This document shows, piece by piece, positions 1-6,855 of a DNA stretch of 23,228 bases. A program made the position numbers and the translations under genes. The notes beneath the pieces are model-generated. The model made no database searches, was not told where the DNA came from, and was given only the letters and a program-made list of their open reading frames with translations. Source of the stretch: DATKSS01 sp049582065. GTDB lineage: Bacteria > Chloroflexota > Dormibacteria > Dormibacterales > Dormibacteraceae. The stretch covers positions 1-23,228 of the forward strand of contig JBAUTF010000206.1 of NCBI GenBank assembly GCA_049582065.1, read 5' to 3'. Position 1 is the stretch's first letter; each line of letters begins with the position of its first letter.

Positions 1-340
1 GCTGGTATTCCCTTTTGGTCAGGTGGCCTTCCCGCCCGTGGTGGCGGATCATCGAGCCTTCCGGGTCGAGCTGCAGGCCCTGGAGCTCCCACAGGCGCCG
101 GTACCAGAGATCCAGCCGGGTCTCGTATCCGCGCATCTGGCCTTCGATGATGGCGAGGTCGACGGACGCGGCCTCCCGGGCTACCGGCTGGAGCTTCGGC
201 AGCTCGACCCGAACGCGGTCGAGGAGCCCCACCTTGAAGCGCAGGAGGTCAGCGTAGACGCCGATCCAGTGGCGTGCGTCCTGCCAGTGCTTCGACGCGA
301 GGTCCTCACCCTCCAGCCCCCGGGAGTCATCGCCGGTCAC
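1..340 (-). CDS. Hypothetical helical protein, N-terminal part (runs off the window)
   Basis: An open minus-strand frame begins at a GTG at 340 and stays open to the window edge, giving 113 codons. The translation starts VTGDDSRGLEGEDLASKHWQ and continues with charged amphipathic stretches rich in Leu, Arg, Glu and Trp (for example DLWYRRLWELQGLQLDPEG). It looks like a soluble, mostly helical protein with no signal peptide or membrane segment. The plus-strand frame over the same DNA is low in plausibility and reads as its shadow. No family is recognised. The gene is divergent from the DUF3494 gene, with a 110-bp gap. No strong Shine-Dalgarno precedes the GTG, so the start is uncertain, and the 3' end lies outside the window. 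Confidence 0.6.
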   Translation of the reverse strand, partial: MTGDDSRGLEGEDLASKHWQDARHWIGVYADLLRFKVGLLDRVRVELPKLQPVAREAASVDLAIIEGQMRGYETRLDLWYRRLWELQGLQLDPEGSMIRHHGREGHLTKREYQ

Positions 341-450
341 CGCAGCCACGCATGGAATATGCTACCTCCGGCCGAAAAAGGCTGGCTCGACCAGGGTTGC
401 TCGAAACGGGTTACAGATTTTGTTATGGAATTCAACGGAGGATTGCGGGC
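341..450. promoter_or_regulatory. Divergent intergenic region with a weak candidate promoter
   Basis: This 110-bp gap separates the divergent starts at 340 (-) and 451 (+) and is visibly more A/T-rich than its surroundings near 403-435. A weak sigma70-like pair on the plus strand is TTGCTC (397-402) and TGTTAT (421-426) with 18-bp spacing. Each box is only a partial match, so this is a suggestion. The clear signal is the Shine-Dalgarno GGAGG at 437-441, nine bases before the ATG at 451. Confidence 0.3.
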
Positions 451-1329
451 ATGAATAGAAAGCGGCGGCTGTTGATCCCGTTGTTCCTCGCGGCCCTCGT
501 GGCCGCAGTCACTCCCCTGACAGCGCTAGCTGCCACTGACCCCCTATTGAATTCGGCAGGCAATTTTGCGGTTCTCTCCGGCGCTGGCATGACCAATACC
601 GGGCCTAGCTGGATCACTGGCGCGATCGGGGCGTCGAGCGCAGGCATCACGGGTTTCCCACCCGGAACCGCCGGGCCAAAGCACGTGGGTGACAGTGCTT
701 TCACCACGGCCGAGTCGGACCTGGTGGGCACGATTTCCCGCGCCAATGCCGAACCGACGACCAAGGACTACACGGGCGTCAATCTCGGCGGCCTGACGCT
801 GGGCCCAGGAGTCTATACCCAGACCACGGCGCCGACCCTTACCGGAACGCTCACCCTCAGCGGCGGAGGCGTCTACATCTTCAAGATCGGCAGCACGCTC
901 GTCACGGCTTCGGGCGCACGCGTCAGCCTCATCAATGGCGCCCAGCCCTGCGACATCTTCTGGGTGGTCGGCAGTTCTGCGACCATCGCCACCACGACTA
1001 CTTTTGTGGGCAACATCATGGCTGTAGCTCAAATTGCCATGCAGACGGGAGCAACGCTCAACGGAAGGGCTCTTTCGCAGACAGCCGCGGTCACTCTGGA
1101 CACCAACCGCATCATCCAGCCCTATGGCTGCATAGGGGGCTTCACGACAAGCTACCCCGCGCCGACGTATGTTCCCCCTCCGTTTGGGAACATCTTGCCG
1201 GCCACCCTCGGGGTTCCCTCTGAGCTGCTGGCGGAGATCCCCTGGCTGCTCGTGATCGGAATCGGAACGGGCGGGGCGGCGCTGGCGCTCGTGATCAGCA
1301 GCCGGAGGCGCCGCCGCAGCAGCGTCTGA
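451..1329 (+). CDS. DUF3494 ice-binding-like exported surface protein
   Basis: A 292-aa protein with a Sec signal peptide (basic MNRKRR, hydrophobic core, likely cleavage after TALA at about residue 27). It carries a DUF3494 (ice-binding protein type) beta-solenoid domain at about residues 31-225. Family hallmarks are visible: LSGAGMTNTGPSWITGAIG near 42-60, LGGLTLGPGVY near 112-122, GGVYIFKIGSTL near 139-150, INGAQPCDIFWVVGSSA near 161-177 and TTFVGNIMA near 183-191. The C-terminus has a Pro-rich linker, LPATLG (249-254), a hydrophobic segment (about 265-283) and five arginines, like a cell-wall sorting signal. The ATG at 451 is chosen because GGAGG precedes it and the signal peptide starts there. 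A sortase follows after 11 nt. The domain is known from ice-binding proteins but also from adhesin-like proteins of non-polar bacteria, so ice binding is not assured. Confidence 0.9.
   Translation: MNRKRRLLIPLFLAALVAAVTPLTALAATDPLLNSAGNFAVLSGAGMTNTGPSWITGAIGASSAGITGFPPGTAGPKHVGDSAFTTAESDLVGTISRANAEPTTKDYTGVNLGGLTLGPGVYTQTTAPTLTGTLTLSGGGVYIFKIGSTLVTASGARVSLINGAQPCDIFWVVGSSATIATTTTFVGNIMAVAQIAMQTGATLNGRALSQTAAVTLDTNRIIQPYGCIGGFTTSYPAPTYVPPPFGNILPATLGVPSELLAEIPWLLVIGIGTGGAALALVISSRRRRRSSV
1195..1212 (+). other. Candidate sortase sorting motif (LPATLG) in the DUF3494 protein
   Basis: These codons read Leu-Pro-Ala-Thr-Leu-Gly. Ten residues later comes a hydrophobic segment of about 19 residues and then Arg x5, the architecture of an LPXTG-type cell-wall sorting signal. 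The fifth position is Leu instead of Gly, with Gly next. The adjacent class F sortase makes a functional link likely, but recognition of this variant is an inference. Confidence 0.5.
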
Positions 1330-1340
1330 CCGCTCGTTCG

Positions 1341-2039
1341 ATGGCGATGACATGGCCGCTGCTGGGCCGGCGAATCAGCGTGCCGGCCCACGTGGCGCGC
1401 GAAGCGGCCCTGCTGGCCGGCGTGATCGGAATAACCCTGGCCTTCTGCTGGAGCGACGGTAGCCCCAACCCCGGCGTCGTCGATCCCGTGGCGCCCGTCG
1501 CTCGCTTCGTCCCCGCGCCCTCGGTCCACTTCGGGTTGATTGGCGCCGCGTTAGGGAAACCCGTCGACATCACTTACGTGCCACCGTTCGTGGTGCCAAC
1601 CTCGCCCCCGGCCACGATCCTGATCTCGTCGATCAACGTCCACCGACCGGTGGAGCCCGTCGGCGTCGACCGCAAAGGCCAGATGGACCTGCCGGTGAAC
1701 CCCTGGAATGGAGGCTGGTACAAGGGCGGGCCGGTGCCGGGGGCTCCCGGAGATGCGGTGATCGAAGGCCACTCGGGTTACCCGGGCAAGCCCCTTATCT
1801 TTGGAAGGCTTAACCAGCTCCGGTCAGGGGACCAGATCGTCGTCGTGCTGGCTGACGGCACGCATCAGACCTTCGTGGTGCAATCTCTCAAGGTCTGGAG
1901 GGCGGGCACGGCACCCCCCGGGATGGGGGAGCCATACGGCCCGCCCAGGCTCACCCTCATCACGTGCACAGGGCCCTTCGACGCCCAGTACGAGACCTCT
2001 GCCGATCGCCTGGTGGTGGAGGCGACGTACGCCGCCTAG
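1341..2039 (+). CDS. Class F-type sortase (cysteine transpeptidase)
   Basis: A 232-aa protein with one N-terminal membrane segment (about residues 21-36), a Pro-rich linker and a sortase domain from about residue 92 to the end. The triad is visible: His144 in VIEGHSG, Cys209 in LITCTG and Arg223 in SADRLVV. GGWYKGGPVPGAPGDAVIEG before the His is typical of class F sortases of Actinobacteria and Chloroflexota. Sortases cleave an LPXTG-like motif and attach the substrate to the cell wall or another acceptor outside the membrane. The gene starts 11 nt after the DUF3494 gene on the same strand, so that protein is its probable substrate. No clear Shine-Dalgarno precedes the ATG at 1341, which suggests translation is coupled to the upstream gene. 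Confidence 0.92.
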   Translation: MAMTWPLLGRRISVPAHVAREAALLAGVIGITLAFCWSDGSPNPGVVDPVAPVARFVPAPSVHFGLIGAALGKPVDITYVPPFVVPTSPPATILISSINVHRPVEPVGVDRKGQMDLPVNPWNGGWYKGGPVPGAPGDAVIEGHSGYPGKPLIFGRLNQLRSGDQIVVVLADGTHQTFVVQSLKVWRAGTAPPGMGEPYGPPRLTLITCTGPFDAQYETSADRLVVEATYAA

Positions 2040-2104
2040 AGCTGACTGTTGCTGCGTTTGTTCTGTCCCTTGCATGATCCTGGCGACAAGAGGTGAGTAC
2101 ATAA

Positions 2105-2491
2105 ATGGCAGTTCAGCAACAGGCTCCCGTCCCGGCTCCGGTTTCCGCGCCCGCACCGGTGGCGATCTCTGAAGAGGGTCGCTACAACTTTCGCGCCGCG
2201 GCCGTGGTCGGCTTCATCGTCGGCGTCGTCGACATCATCATCGCCGCGCGTTTCCTCGGCAAGCTGCTCGGGGCGTCGGCACAGTCGGCGTTCGTCAACT
2301 TCGTCTATCAGGTGAGCGCTCCGTTGGTGGCTCCTTTCCAGGGCATCTTTGGAGATGGCGGTTCCAAGGCCAACAGCTTCGAGACCTCCGACCTCGTGGC
2401 GATCGTCGTTTACGCCGTGATCGGATGGGGACTCGTGATGCTCATCAGGATCGTCACTGCGCCACATGGCACCAAACCGGCGACCTCGTGA
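2105..2491 (+). CDS. YggT-like integral membrane protein
   Basis: A 128-aa protein with a Pro/Ala/Gln-rich cytoplasmic N-terminus (residues 1-25), a hydrophobic segment at about 30-50, an amphipathic stretch and a second membrane segment near 97-116. The stretch RFLGKLLGASAQSAFVNFVY followed by VSAPLVAPFQGIF matches the YggT family pattern of an amphipathic helix and the P-L-x-x-P-F signature after the first TM. YggT proteins are implicated in osmotic or envelope functions, but the biochemical role is unsettled. The start at 2105 has a good Shine-Dalgarno (AAGAGGTGAG, 2088-2097). Its stop overlaps the GTG of the next gene by 4 nt. Confidence 0.75.
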   Translation: MAVQQQAPVPAPVSAPAPVAISEEGRYNFRAAAVVGFIVGVVDIIIAARFLGKLLGASAQSAFVNFVYQVSAPLVAPFQGIFGDGGSKANSFETSDLVAIVVYAVIGWGLVMLIRIVTAPHGTKPATS

Positions 2492-2814
2492 CGGACCCGC
2501 GCGCTTTGCTCAACCGCTGGAGCGATGCCGGGCTCAGGTGGAGCGATTCGTCTCTCAAGCACATCGCGAGCATGGCGCCGCGACCGTCGTCGTCCCGCTG
2601 GCCGCTCTGGGGCATGTTCACCGCCGGCCTCCTGGTCGGCGCCGTCGGGGCGTACGCGGTGACGCGCCGGTCGCAAATCAGGCAGTTCCTCGGCGGAGAT
2701 TACGAGACGCTCGATGAGTTCGTCGAGGTCGAGGCCTCAGGGCCGGCCTCGTTCCAATCGCATCGTCCGAACCGATCGAATAACCGTCGCAAGGCGGCTG
2801 TGGAGGTGAGCTAG
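2488..2814 (+). CDS. Small single-TM membrane protein, unknown function
   Basis: A 108-aa protein starting at GTG 2488, which shares GTGA with the stop of the YggT-like gene. That overlap decides the start over an in-frame ATG at 2425 inside the YggT-like gene. It has a basic, Trp-containing N-terminal region, one membrane segment (WGMFTAGLLVGAVGAYAV, about residues 41-58) followed by TRRSQIRQFLGG, then an acidic stretch (DYETLDEFVEVEA) and a basic tail. No family is recognised. It sits between two small envelope proteins and ends 2 nt before the next start, so it is very likely co-translated with them. Confidence 0.7.
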   Translation: MTDPRALLNRWSDAGLRWSDSSLKHIASMAPRPSSSRWPLWGMFTAGLLVGAVGAYAVTRRSQIRQFLGGDYETLDEFVEVEASGPASFQSHRPNRSNNRRKAAVEVS

Positions 2815-2816
2815 CA

Positions 2817-3074
2817 ATGGGTTTCATCGTCTGGATCATCGTTGGAGGCATCGCCGGCTTTCTCGCCAGCAAGGTGCTGAGCGGGAAGGGCATGGGCCTG
2901 CTGTGGGACATCGTGGTCGGGATCCTGGGCGGCTTCCTGGGCGGTTGGCTCGCCGGACTGGCCGGCATCGCAGTGAGCAACCTGCTGATGGAGATCATCG
3001 TCGCTTTCGTGGGCGCCGCCATCCTGCTGGTCGTCTTCCGAGCCCTGACGCACCGTGGTGTCATTCACGCCTAG
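2817..3074 (+). CDS. GlsB/YeaQ/YmgE-family stress-response membrane protein
   Basis: An 85-aa, highly hydrophobic protein with three predicted membrane segments and Gly-rich helices: IVWIIVGGIAGFLASKVLSG, then DIVVGILGGFLGGWLAGLAG, then MEIIVAFVGAAILLVVFRAL. The first segment, the GKGMGLLWDIVVGILGGFLGG loop-helix and the total length are characteristic of the transglycosylase-associated (GlsB/YeaQ/YmgE) family, linked to general stress responses. The ATG at 2817 has a strong Shine-Dalgarno (GGAGGTGAG, 2802-2810). It is last in a three-gene set and is followed by a strong hairpin. Confidence 0.9.
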   Translation: MGFIVWIIVGGIAGFLASKVLSGKGMGLLWDIVVGILGGFLGGWLAGLAGIAVSNLLMEIIVAFVGAAILLVVFRALTHRGVIHA

Positions 3075-3088
3075 CAACCGGGCTTCGT

Positions 3089-3120
3089 AAGGCCTCGCGG
3101 ACGTACCTCCGCGAGGCCTT
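3089..3120 (+). terminator. Rho-independent-type terminator hairpin after the envelope block
   Basis: A perfect 12-bp inverted repeat: AAGGCCTCGCGG (3089-3100), an 8-nt loop (3101-3108), then CCGCGAGGCCTT (3109-3120). It lies 14 nt after the GlsB-like stop. The right arm runs into CTTC and a modest pyrimidine stretch (CTCTTTCC near 3137) rather than a long T-tract. The stem is symmetric, so it could act on either strand. Confidence 0.8.
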
Positions 3121-3149
3121 CTTCATGCGAGTCGTACTCTTTCCGCCAG

Positions 3150-3560
3150 ATGCCCGATCTCGAGGCCATTCCCGACCAGGAGTGCGTCAAGCTGCTGCGC
3201 TCGCACCACGTGGGGCGCATCGCCCTCGTCGACCCGGAAGGCCATCCCCTGATCTTCCCCGTCAACTACTTCTTCGACGAGGGGGTGGTGGTGTTTCGCA
3301 CCGATCCGGGGACCAAGCTTGACCTCGCGCCCGGCGCACTCGTGTCCTTCGAGATCGACGGCTGGGAGCCTGAGCGCGACGCGGGATGGAGCGTCGTGGT
3401 CAAAGGGATCTCACACGACATCACCGCCCCTGACGACGCCCGGTCCCAGCGGATGCATTACTGGCCGGTGAGGCCGGTCGCACCGGGAGCCAAGGAGCAC
3501 TGGATCGGGATCTGGGCGAACCAGATCTCCGGACGGAGGTTCGGAGCGGCCGCCAGCTGA
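3150..3560 (+). CDS. Pyridoxamine 5'-phosphate oxidase-like flavin-binding split-barrel protein
   Basis: A 136-aa protein with the compact split beta-barrel pattern of the PNPOx-like superfamily: an N-terminal helix (LEAIPDQECVKLLRSHHVGR), then strands IALVDPEGHPLIFPVNYFFD, GVVVFRTDPGTKL and ALVSFEIDGW, ending in IWANQISGRRF. LRSHHVGRIALVDPEG and the P-V-N-Y-x-F core match small actinobacterial-type members that bind FMN or F420. Its substrate cannot be read from the sequence. It lies 29 nt after the terminator hairpin, so it probably has its own promoter. A weak Shine-Dalgarno leaves some doubt about the ATG at 3150. Confidence 0.82.
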   Translation: MPDLEAIPDQECVKLLRSHHVGRIALVDPEGHPLIFPVNYFFDEGVVVFRTDPGTKLDLAPGALVSFEIDGWEPERDAGWSVVVKGISHDITAPDDARSQRMHYWPVRPVAPGAKEHWIGIWANQISGRRFGAAAS

Positions 3561-3684
3561 CCACTGGCCGTGACCCACGCGAAAGGTCGAGTTCGCCCGA
3601 TCTTGACAACCGTTCGCATCGCTGTGGAGTTCAGCCAGGCGCGGGGACCCCGCTGGAGTGCGGGCGGCGTAGGCTTGGTACAGG
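3561..3684 (+). promoter_or_regulatory. Gap before the aminotransferase gene with an isolated -35-like box
   Basis: A 124-bp gap. It contains a perfect TTGACA at 3603-3608, but no convincing -10 element 16-18 bp downstream (the sequence there is GTGGAGTTC). No attenuator-like leader peptide or hairpin was recognised. A promoter in this gap is likely from gene layout but not resolved. Confidence 0.25.
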
Positions 3685-4806
3685 TTGAGCACGCGCACGT
3701 CCAGCCTTCGCTTCGAGGTCGAGGTGGCGGATCGCCGCCTCGGCCCGCACGAGAGAGAGCGGATGCTCGCCGACCCGGGTTTCGGTCGCATCTTCAGCGA
3801 GCACATGATCCAGGCCGCATGGGATTCCAGGCGCGGCTGGCACGACGGCCGGCTCAAACCTTACGAACCCCTGCGGCTCGACCCTGGCACATCGGTCCTC
3901 CATTACGCCCAGGGCGTGTTCGAAGGCCTCAAGGCTTTTCGCCAGGCGGACGGCGGGATCGCGATCTTCAGGCCCGACGCCCACGCGGCAAGGTTTCGGC
4001 GATCGGCCCAGCGCCTGGCGCTGCCCGAGCTGCCCGAGAGCGCGTTCATCGAGTCGATCGAGCGCCTGCTCGAGGTCGATGGCGAATGGGTGCCCTCCCA
4101 GCCGGAGCACAGCCTGTACCTGCGTCCTTTCATGTTCGCGAGCGAGGTAACCCTTTCGGTCCACCCCGCGAGCGAGGTCACATTCCTCCTCATCGCGTCG
4201 CCCTCCGGGTCCTACTTTCCTAGCGGCGTCAAACCCGTCACCGTCTGGCTGTCCGAGGACTTCAGCCGGGCCGCTCCCGGCGGCACCGGCGCGGCCAAGA
4301 CCGGCGGCAACTACGCCGGCGGACTCCTGGCGCAGGCCCAGGCGGCAGAACAGGGTTGCGACCAGGTCGTCTGGCTCGATTCGCGCGAGCACCGCTGGGT
4401 CGAGGAGATGGGCGGCATGAACCTCTGCTTCGTGTTCGGCAAAGGCTCGAAGGCCAGGTTGATGACGCCGGCCCTGACCGGCACGCTCCTGCCGGGGATC
4501 ACCAGGGACGCCCTGCTCACGCTCGGCCGTGACCTCGGCTACGCGACCGAAGAGGGCCGCATCAGCACCGACGAATGGCGCTCGGGCTGCGCCGACGGAA
4601 CCCTGACGGAGGTGTTCGCGTGCGGGACCGCCGCTGTGATCACACCCGTCGGAGCCGTCAAGTCGACGCAGGGTGCCTGGACGGTGGGCGACGGCAAACC
4701 GGGGGAGCTGACCATGCGCCTGCGCCAGGCGCTCGTCGACATCCAGCGTGGCGCCGCCCCCGACCCGCACGGATGGATGCACCGTCCGGCCGCGCGTATC
4801 GTCTGA
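3685..4806 (+). CDS. ilvE: Branched-chain amino acid aminotransferase
   Basis: A 373-aa fold-type IV PLP enzyme that transfers the amino group between Leu/Ile/Val and 2-oxoglutarate in the cytosol. Visible features: N-terminal DPGFGRIFSEHMIQAAWDSR (30-49), GTSVLHYAQGVFEGLKAF (68-85), LYLRPFMFA (144-152), the Schiff-base lysine Lys205 in GGTGAAKTGGNYAGG, VEEMGGMNLCFVF (239-251) with the family Glu, and FACGTAAVITPV (311-322) forming the PLP phosphate cup. Length is normal for the long BCAT subgroup. The start is TTG at 3685 (MSTRTSSLRF); only a weak AGG lies upstream. The following flavoprotein gene begins 29 nt after the stop. Confidence 0.93.
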   Translation: MSTRTSSLRFEVEVADRRLGPHERERMLADPGFGRIFSEHMIQAAWDSRRGWHDGRLKPYEPLRLDPGTSVLHYAQGVFEGLKAFRQADGGIAIFRPDAHAARFRRSAQRLALPELPESAFIESIERLLEVDGEWVPSQPEHSLYLRPFMFASEVTLSVHPASEVTFLLIASPSGSYFPSGVKPVTVWLSEDFSRAAPGGTGAAKTGGNYAGGLLAQAQAAEQGCDQVVWLDSREHRWVEEMGGMNLCFVFGKGSKARLMTPALTGTLLPGITRDALLTLGRDLGYATEEGRISTDEWRSGCADGTLTEVFACGTAAVITPVGAVKSTQGAWTVGDGKPGELTMRLRQALVDIQRGAAPDPHGWMHRPAARIV

Positions 4807-4835
4807 CTCAGGCTGCTCGTCGGGAGGTAGATCGC

Positions 4836-6068
4836 ATGGCCCCATCTCGCGTGGTCATCGTCGGCGGCGGAGGAGTCGGCGACGCTGCGGCTTTCGCGCT
4901 GCGCAAGCGTGGCTTCGACGGCGAGGTGGTCGTCGTCAGCGCCGACGCCGACCGGCCGTATGACCGGCCCTACCTCTCCAAGGAGTTCTTTCGCGGTGAG
5001 GTCGAGCTTCCCAAGGTCTTCCTGCATGACGAGTCCGAGTACGCCAACCAGAAGATCGATCTCCGACTGGGTCAGCACGTCACCGGCGGCTCACTGGCCG
5101 AGCGCAGGCTCACCCTGGCGGACGGGTCCGAGCTCGCATACGACGTGCTGGTGCTCGGTCTGGGCGGGACTCCGCGGCGGCTGCCCGACATCCCGAGCTC
5201 GGAGAACGTGTTCACCCTGCGATCTCTGCGCGACAGCCAGGCGATCAAGCAGGCGCTCGGCGCCAGCCGGCGCATGCTCCTGGTCGGGGCCGGGTTCATC
5301 GGCGCGGAGGCGGCGGCCTCGGCCCGGCAGCTCGGCAAGGAAGTCCTCATGGTCGAGGCGTCGCCCGTCCCGCTCTCACGCGCGCTGGGCCACGACGTCG
5401 GCGAGATCTACGCTTCTATTCACCGCTCCAAAGGGGTCGACGTGCGCACGGCCACGACGGTGCAGAAGTGGCACGCGACCGGCGGCCGCGTGACCGGCGT
5501 GACCCTGTCCGACGGCCGGAGCGAGGACGTCGATCTGGTCCTGGTGGGGATCGGCATCGACCCGAACGTCGAGCTGCCGAAGGCGCTTGGTCTCTCGATC
5601 GAGGGTGGGGGCGTCCCGGTCGACGAGGGTCTGCGGGCATCCGAGCACGTATACGTGGGTGGCGACATCGCCCTCCACCACCACCCGGTCCTCAAGCGCG
5701 CCATCCGAGTCGAGCACTGGGAGGTCGCCAAGGGCCACGGACGCGGCATCGGTGCGTCGGTCGCAGGCAACCCCGCCCCTTACACGAAGCTGCCGTACTT
5801 CTGGTCGGACCAGTACGACGTCAACCTCGAGTATCGAGGCCAGGCATCTGGGGATGACAGGGCGGTCTGGCGCGGCGACCGCGAAGCCAGGTCGTTCTCT
5901 GTCTTCTATTTGCGCAACGGGCTCGTCGAAGGCGTGCTGTCGATGAACGATTCGACAACGAACGAAGCGGGCGGAAAGCTCATCGAGAGCCGCCGGCCGA
6001 TCGACGAATCCAGGCTGGCCGATCCAGCAGTGGAGCTCGCCGCGATGATCCCCTCTTCAGCTCCTTAG
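4836..6068 (+). CDS. FAD/NAD-dependent ferredoxin reductase-type oxidoreductase
   Basis: A 410-aa two-dinucleotide-fold flavoprotein. It has an N-terminal FAD fold (VVIVGGGGVGDAAAFALRKR, 6-25), the family motif RPYDRPYLSKEFFRGE (40-55), an NAD(P) fold (GAGFIG, 151-156) with Glu174 closing the second strand, which suggests NADH over NADPH, a C-terminal FAD motif (VYVGGDIA, 272-279), and a Reductase_C-like domain starting EHWEVAKGHG with LPYFWSDQYDVNLEYRG near 319-335. This architecture is that of ferredoxin/rubredoxin reductases of oxygenase and P450 systems. The ATG at 4836 has a strong Shine-Dalgarno (GGGAGG, 4822-4827). No ferredoxin or oxygenase gene is adjacent, so the electron acceptor is unknown. 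It converges with the gene ending at 6082, 13 nt away. Confidence 0.9.
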   Translation: MAPSRVVIVGGGGVGDAAAFALRKRGFDGEVVVVSADADRPYDRPYLSKEFFRGEVELPKVFLHDESEYANQKIDLRLGQHVTGGSLAERRLTLADGSELAYDVLVLGLGGTPRRLPDIPSSENVFTLRSLRDSQAIKQALGASRRMLLVGAGFIGAEAAASARQLGKEVLMVEASPVPLSRALGHDVGEIYASIHRSKGVDVRTATTVQKWHATGGRVTGVTLSDGRSEDVDLVLVGIGIDPNVELPKALGLSIEGGGVPVDEGLRASEHVYVGGDIALHHHPVLKRAIRVEHWEVAKGHGRGIGASVAGNPAPYTKLPYFWSDQYDVNLEYRGQASGDDRAVWRGDREARSFSVFYLRNGLVEGVLSMNDSTTNEAGGKLIESRRPIDESRLADPAVELAAMIPSSAP

Positions 6069-6081
6069 CGCGGGGCTCGGT

Positions 6082-6522
6082 TCAGGCGGGCTGCGACTCT
6101 TCGGGCAGCAGCCAGGGAAGCGCTTCGGACAGGGGGCGAACGAGCGTCGCGGCCTGCTCCTTGGTGACCTGGTTGCCGGCCACCAGGCCGAGAGCGGCCA
6201 TGAAGGCGGCGTTCTCGGCTTTATGCCCGATGTCGCCGTGCTCGGCTTTCCAGGACACCAGGGCCGCTCCTGACTCGGTGAGGCCGAAGAGGTTTCTTCG
6301 CACCTCGTCCCACGCAGGTCCGCGATCGGCTTTTTCGATCGCGTGAAGCGCGGCCTTTTCTGCGTCGTGCATCGCCTGCTGCCCGCGCAGGCCGACGTGG
6401 CGGTCCCACCCCTGGGCCACCCGCTCGACCCCGGCGGGAGAAAGCACCCGCACGTCATCCATCAGGCGGGCCAGCGTCCGCTGGTGCTCGGGGAATCCGT
6501 AGCCTTCGGCGTCGACGCTCAC
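6082..6522 (-). CDS. Hypothetical soluble helical protein
   Basis: A 146-aa protein that appears to be all helical, with alternating charged segments, no signal peptide and no membrane segment. It starts at GTG 6522, sharing GTGA with the stop of the upstream gene (overlap 6519-6522), which supports both the start and translational coupling. Recognisable stretches such as GPAWDEVRRNLFGLTESG and HKAENAAFMAALGLVAG do not match a family I can name. It is the last gene of the long minus-strand run and converges with the flavoprotein gene. Confidence 0.65.
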   Translation of the reverse strand: MSVDAEGYGFPEHQRTLARLMDDVRVLSPAGVERVAQGWDRHVGLRGQQAMHDAEKAALHAIEKADRGPAWDEVRRNLFGLTESGAALVSWKAEHGDIGHKAENAAFMAALGLVAGNQVTKEQAATLVRPLSEALPWLLPEESQPA

Positions 6523-6776
6523 ATGATTAGCCTATCTGGATCGCGTCGACAGGATGGATCTCGAGCCAGGGGGATCTCCGCGAACATCCCCGGCTTGGCC
6601 TGGAAGTGCTCCGAGTTCACCAGGTACGCGTAGGCGGGATCGGGGCTGATCCTGACGTGGTAATCGCCGTCGTCCTCGTGGGCGACGTCGACCACCGTGC
6701 CGGCCGCGCGTGCGCATGGCTCGAGGACCTTCAGCCGGTCCGGATTGTGCACGCCCGCCTCGGGCGGACCGTGCAT
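6519..6776 (-). CDS. Short protein with a VHNPxRL...GTV...DGDYH domain, probably truncated
   Basis: An 85-aa protein from ATG 6776. It contains GVHNPDRLKVLEPCARAAGT followed by VVDVAHEDDGDYHVRI and a segment ending in AEIPL. From memory, this pattern occurs as a compact beta-domain (possibly OB-like) in exported actinobacterial and Chloroflexota proteins, where it normally follows a signal peptide and continues with a further conserved half ending near a W-x-E-x-H-P motif. Here the signal peptide and second half are missing: an in-frame stop lies 18 nt upstream of the ATG and the protein ends in RRDPDRLIM. It may be a remnant or a minimal version. It is coupled to the next gene by GTGA and lies 79 nt after the DoxX-like gene. 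Confidence 0.6.
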   Translation of the reverse strand: MHGPPEAGVHNPDRLKVLEPCARAAGTVVDVAHEDDGDYHVRISPDPAYAYLVNSEHFQAKPGMFAEIPLARDPSCRRDPDRLIM

Positions 6777-6855
6777 CCATTCTTCGGCGGCGGATCAGAC
6801 AGGGCCGTGCTCGGTCCGGCGTACCGCACGCGGACCGCGGTGAACACGGCTGCGG

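Noticed and set aside
544..1353. A 269-aa minus-strand open frame opposite the DUF3494 gene
   Set aside because: The plus strand has signal peptide, DUF3494 motifs and a Shine-Dalgarno; the minus frame is a shadow.
3603..3608. Perfect TTGACA as a sigma70 promoter for the aminotransferase gene
   Set aside because: No plausible -10 box at 16-18 bp; a hexamer alone is weak evidence, so it is only noted in the gap entry.
3631..4845. A 404-aa minus-strand open frame opposite the aminotransferase gene
   Set aside because: Antisense shadow; the aminotransferase motifs and lysine are intact on the plus strand.
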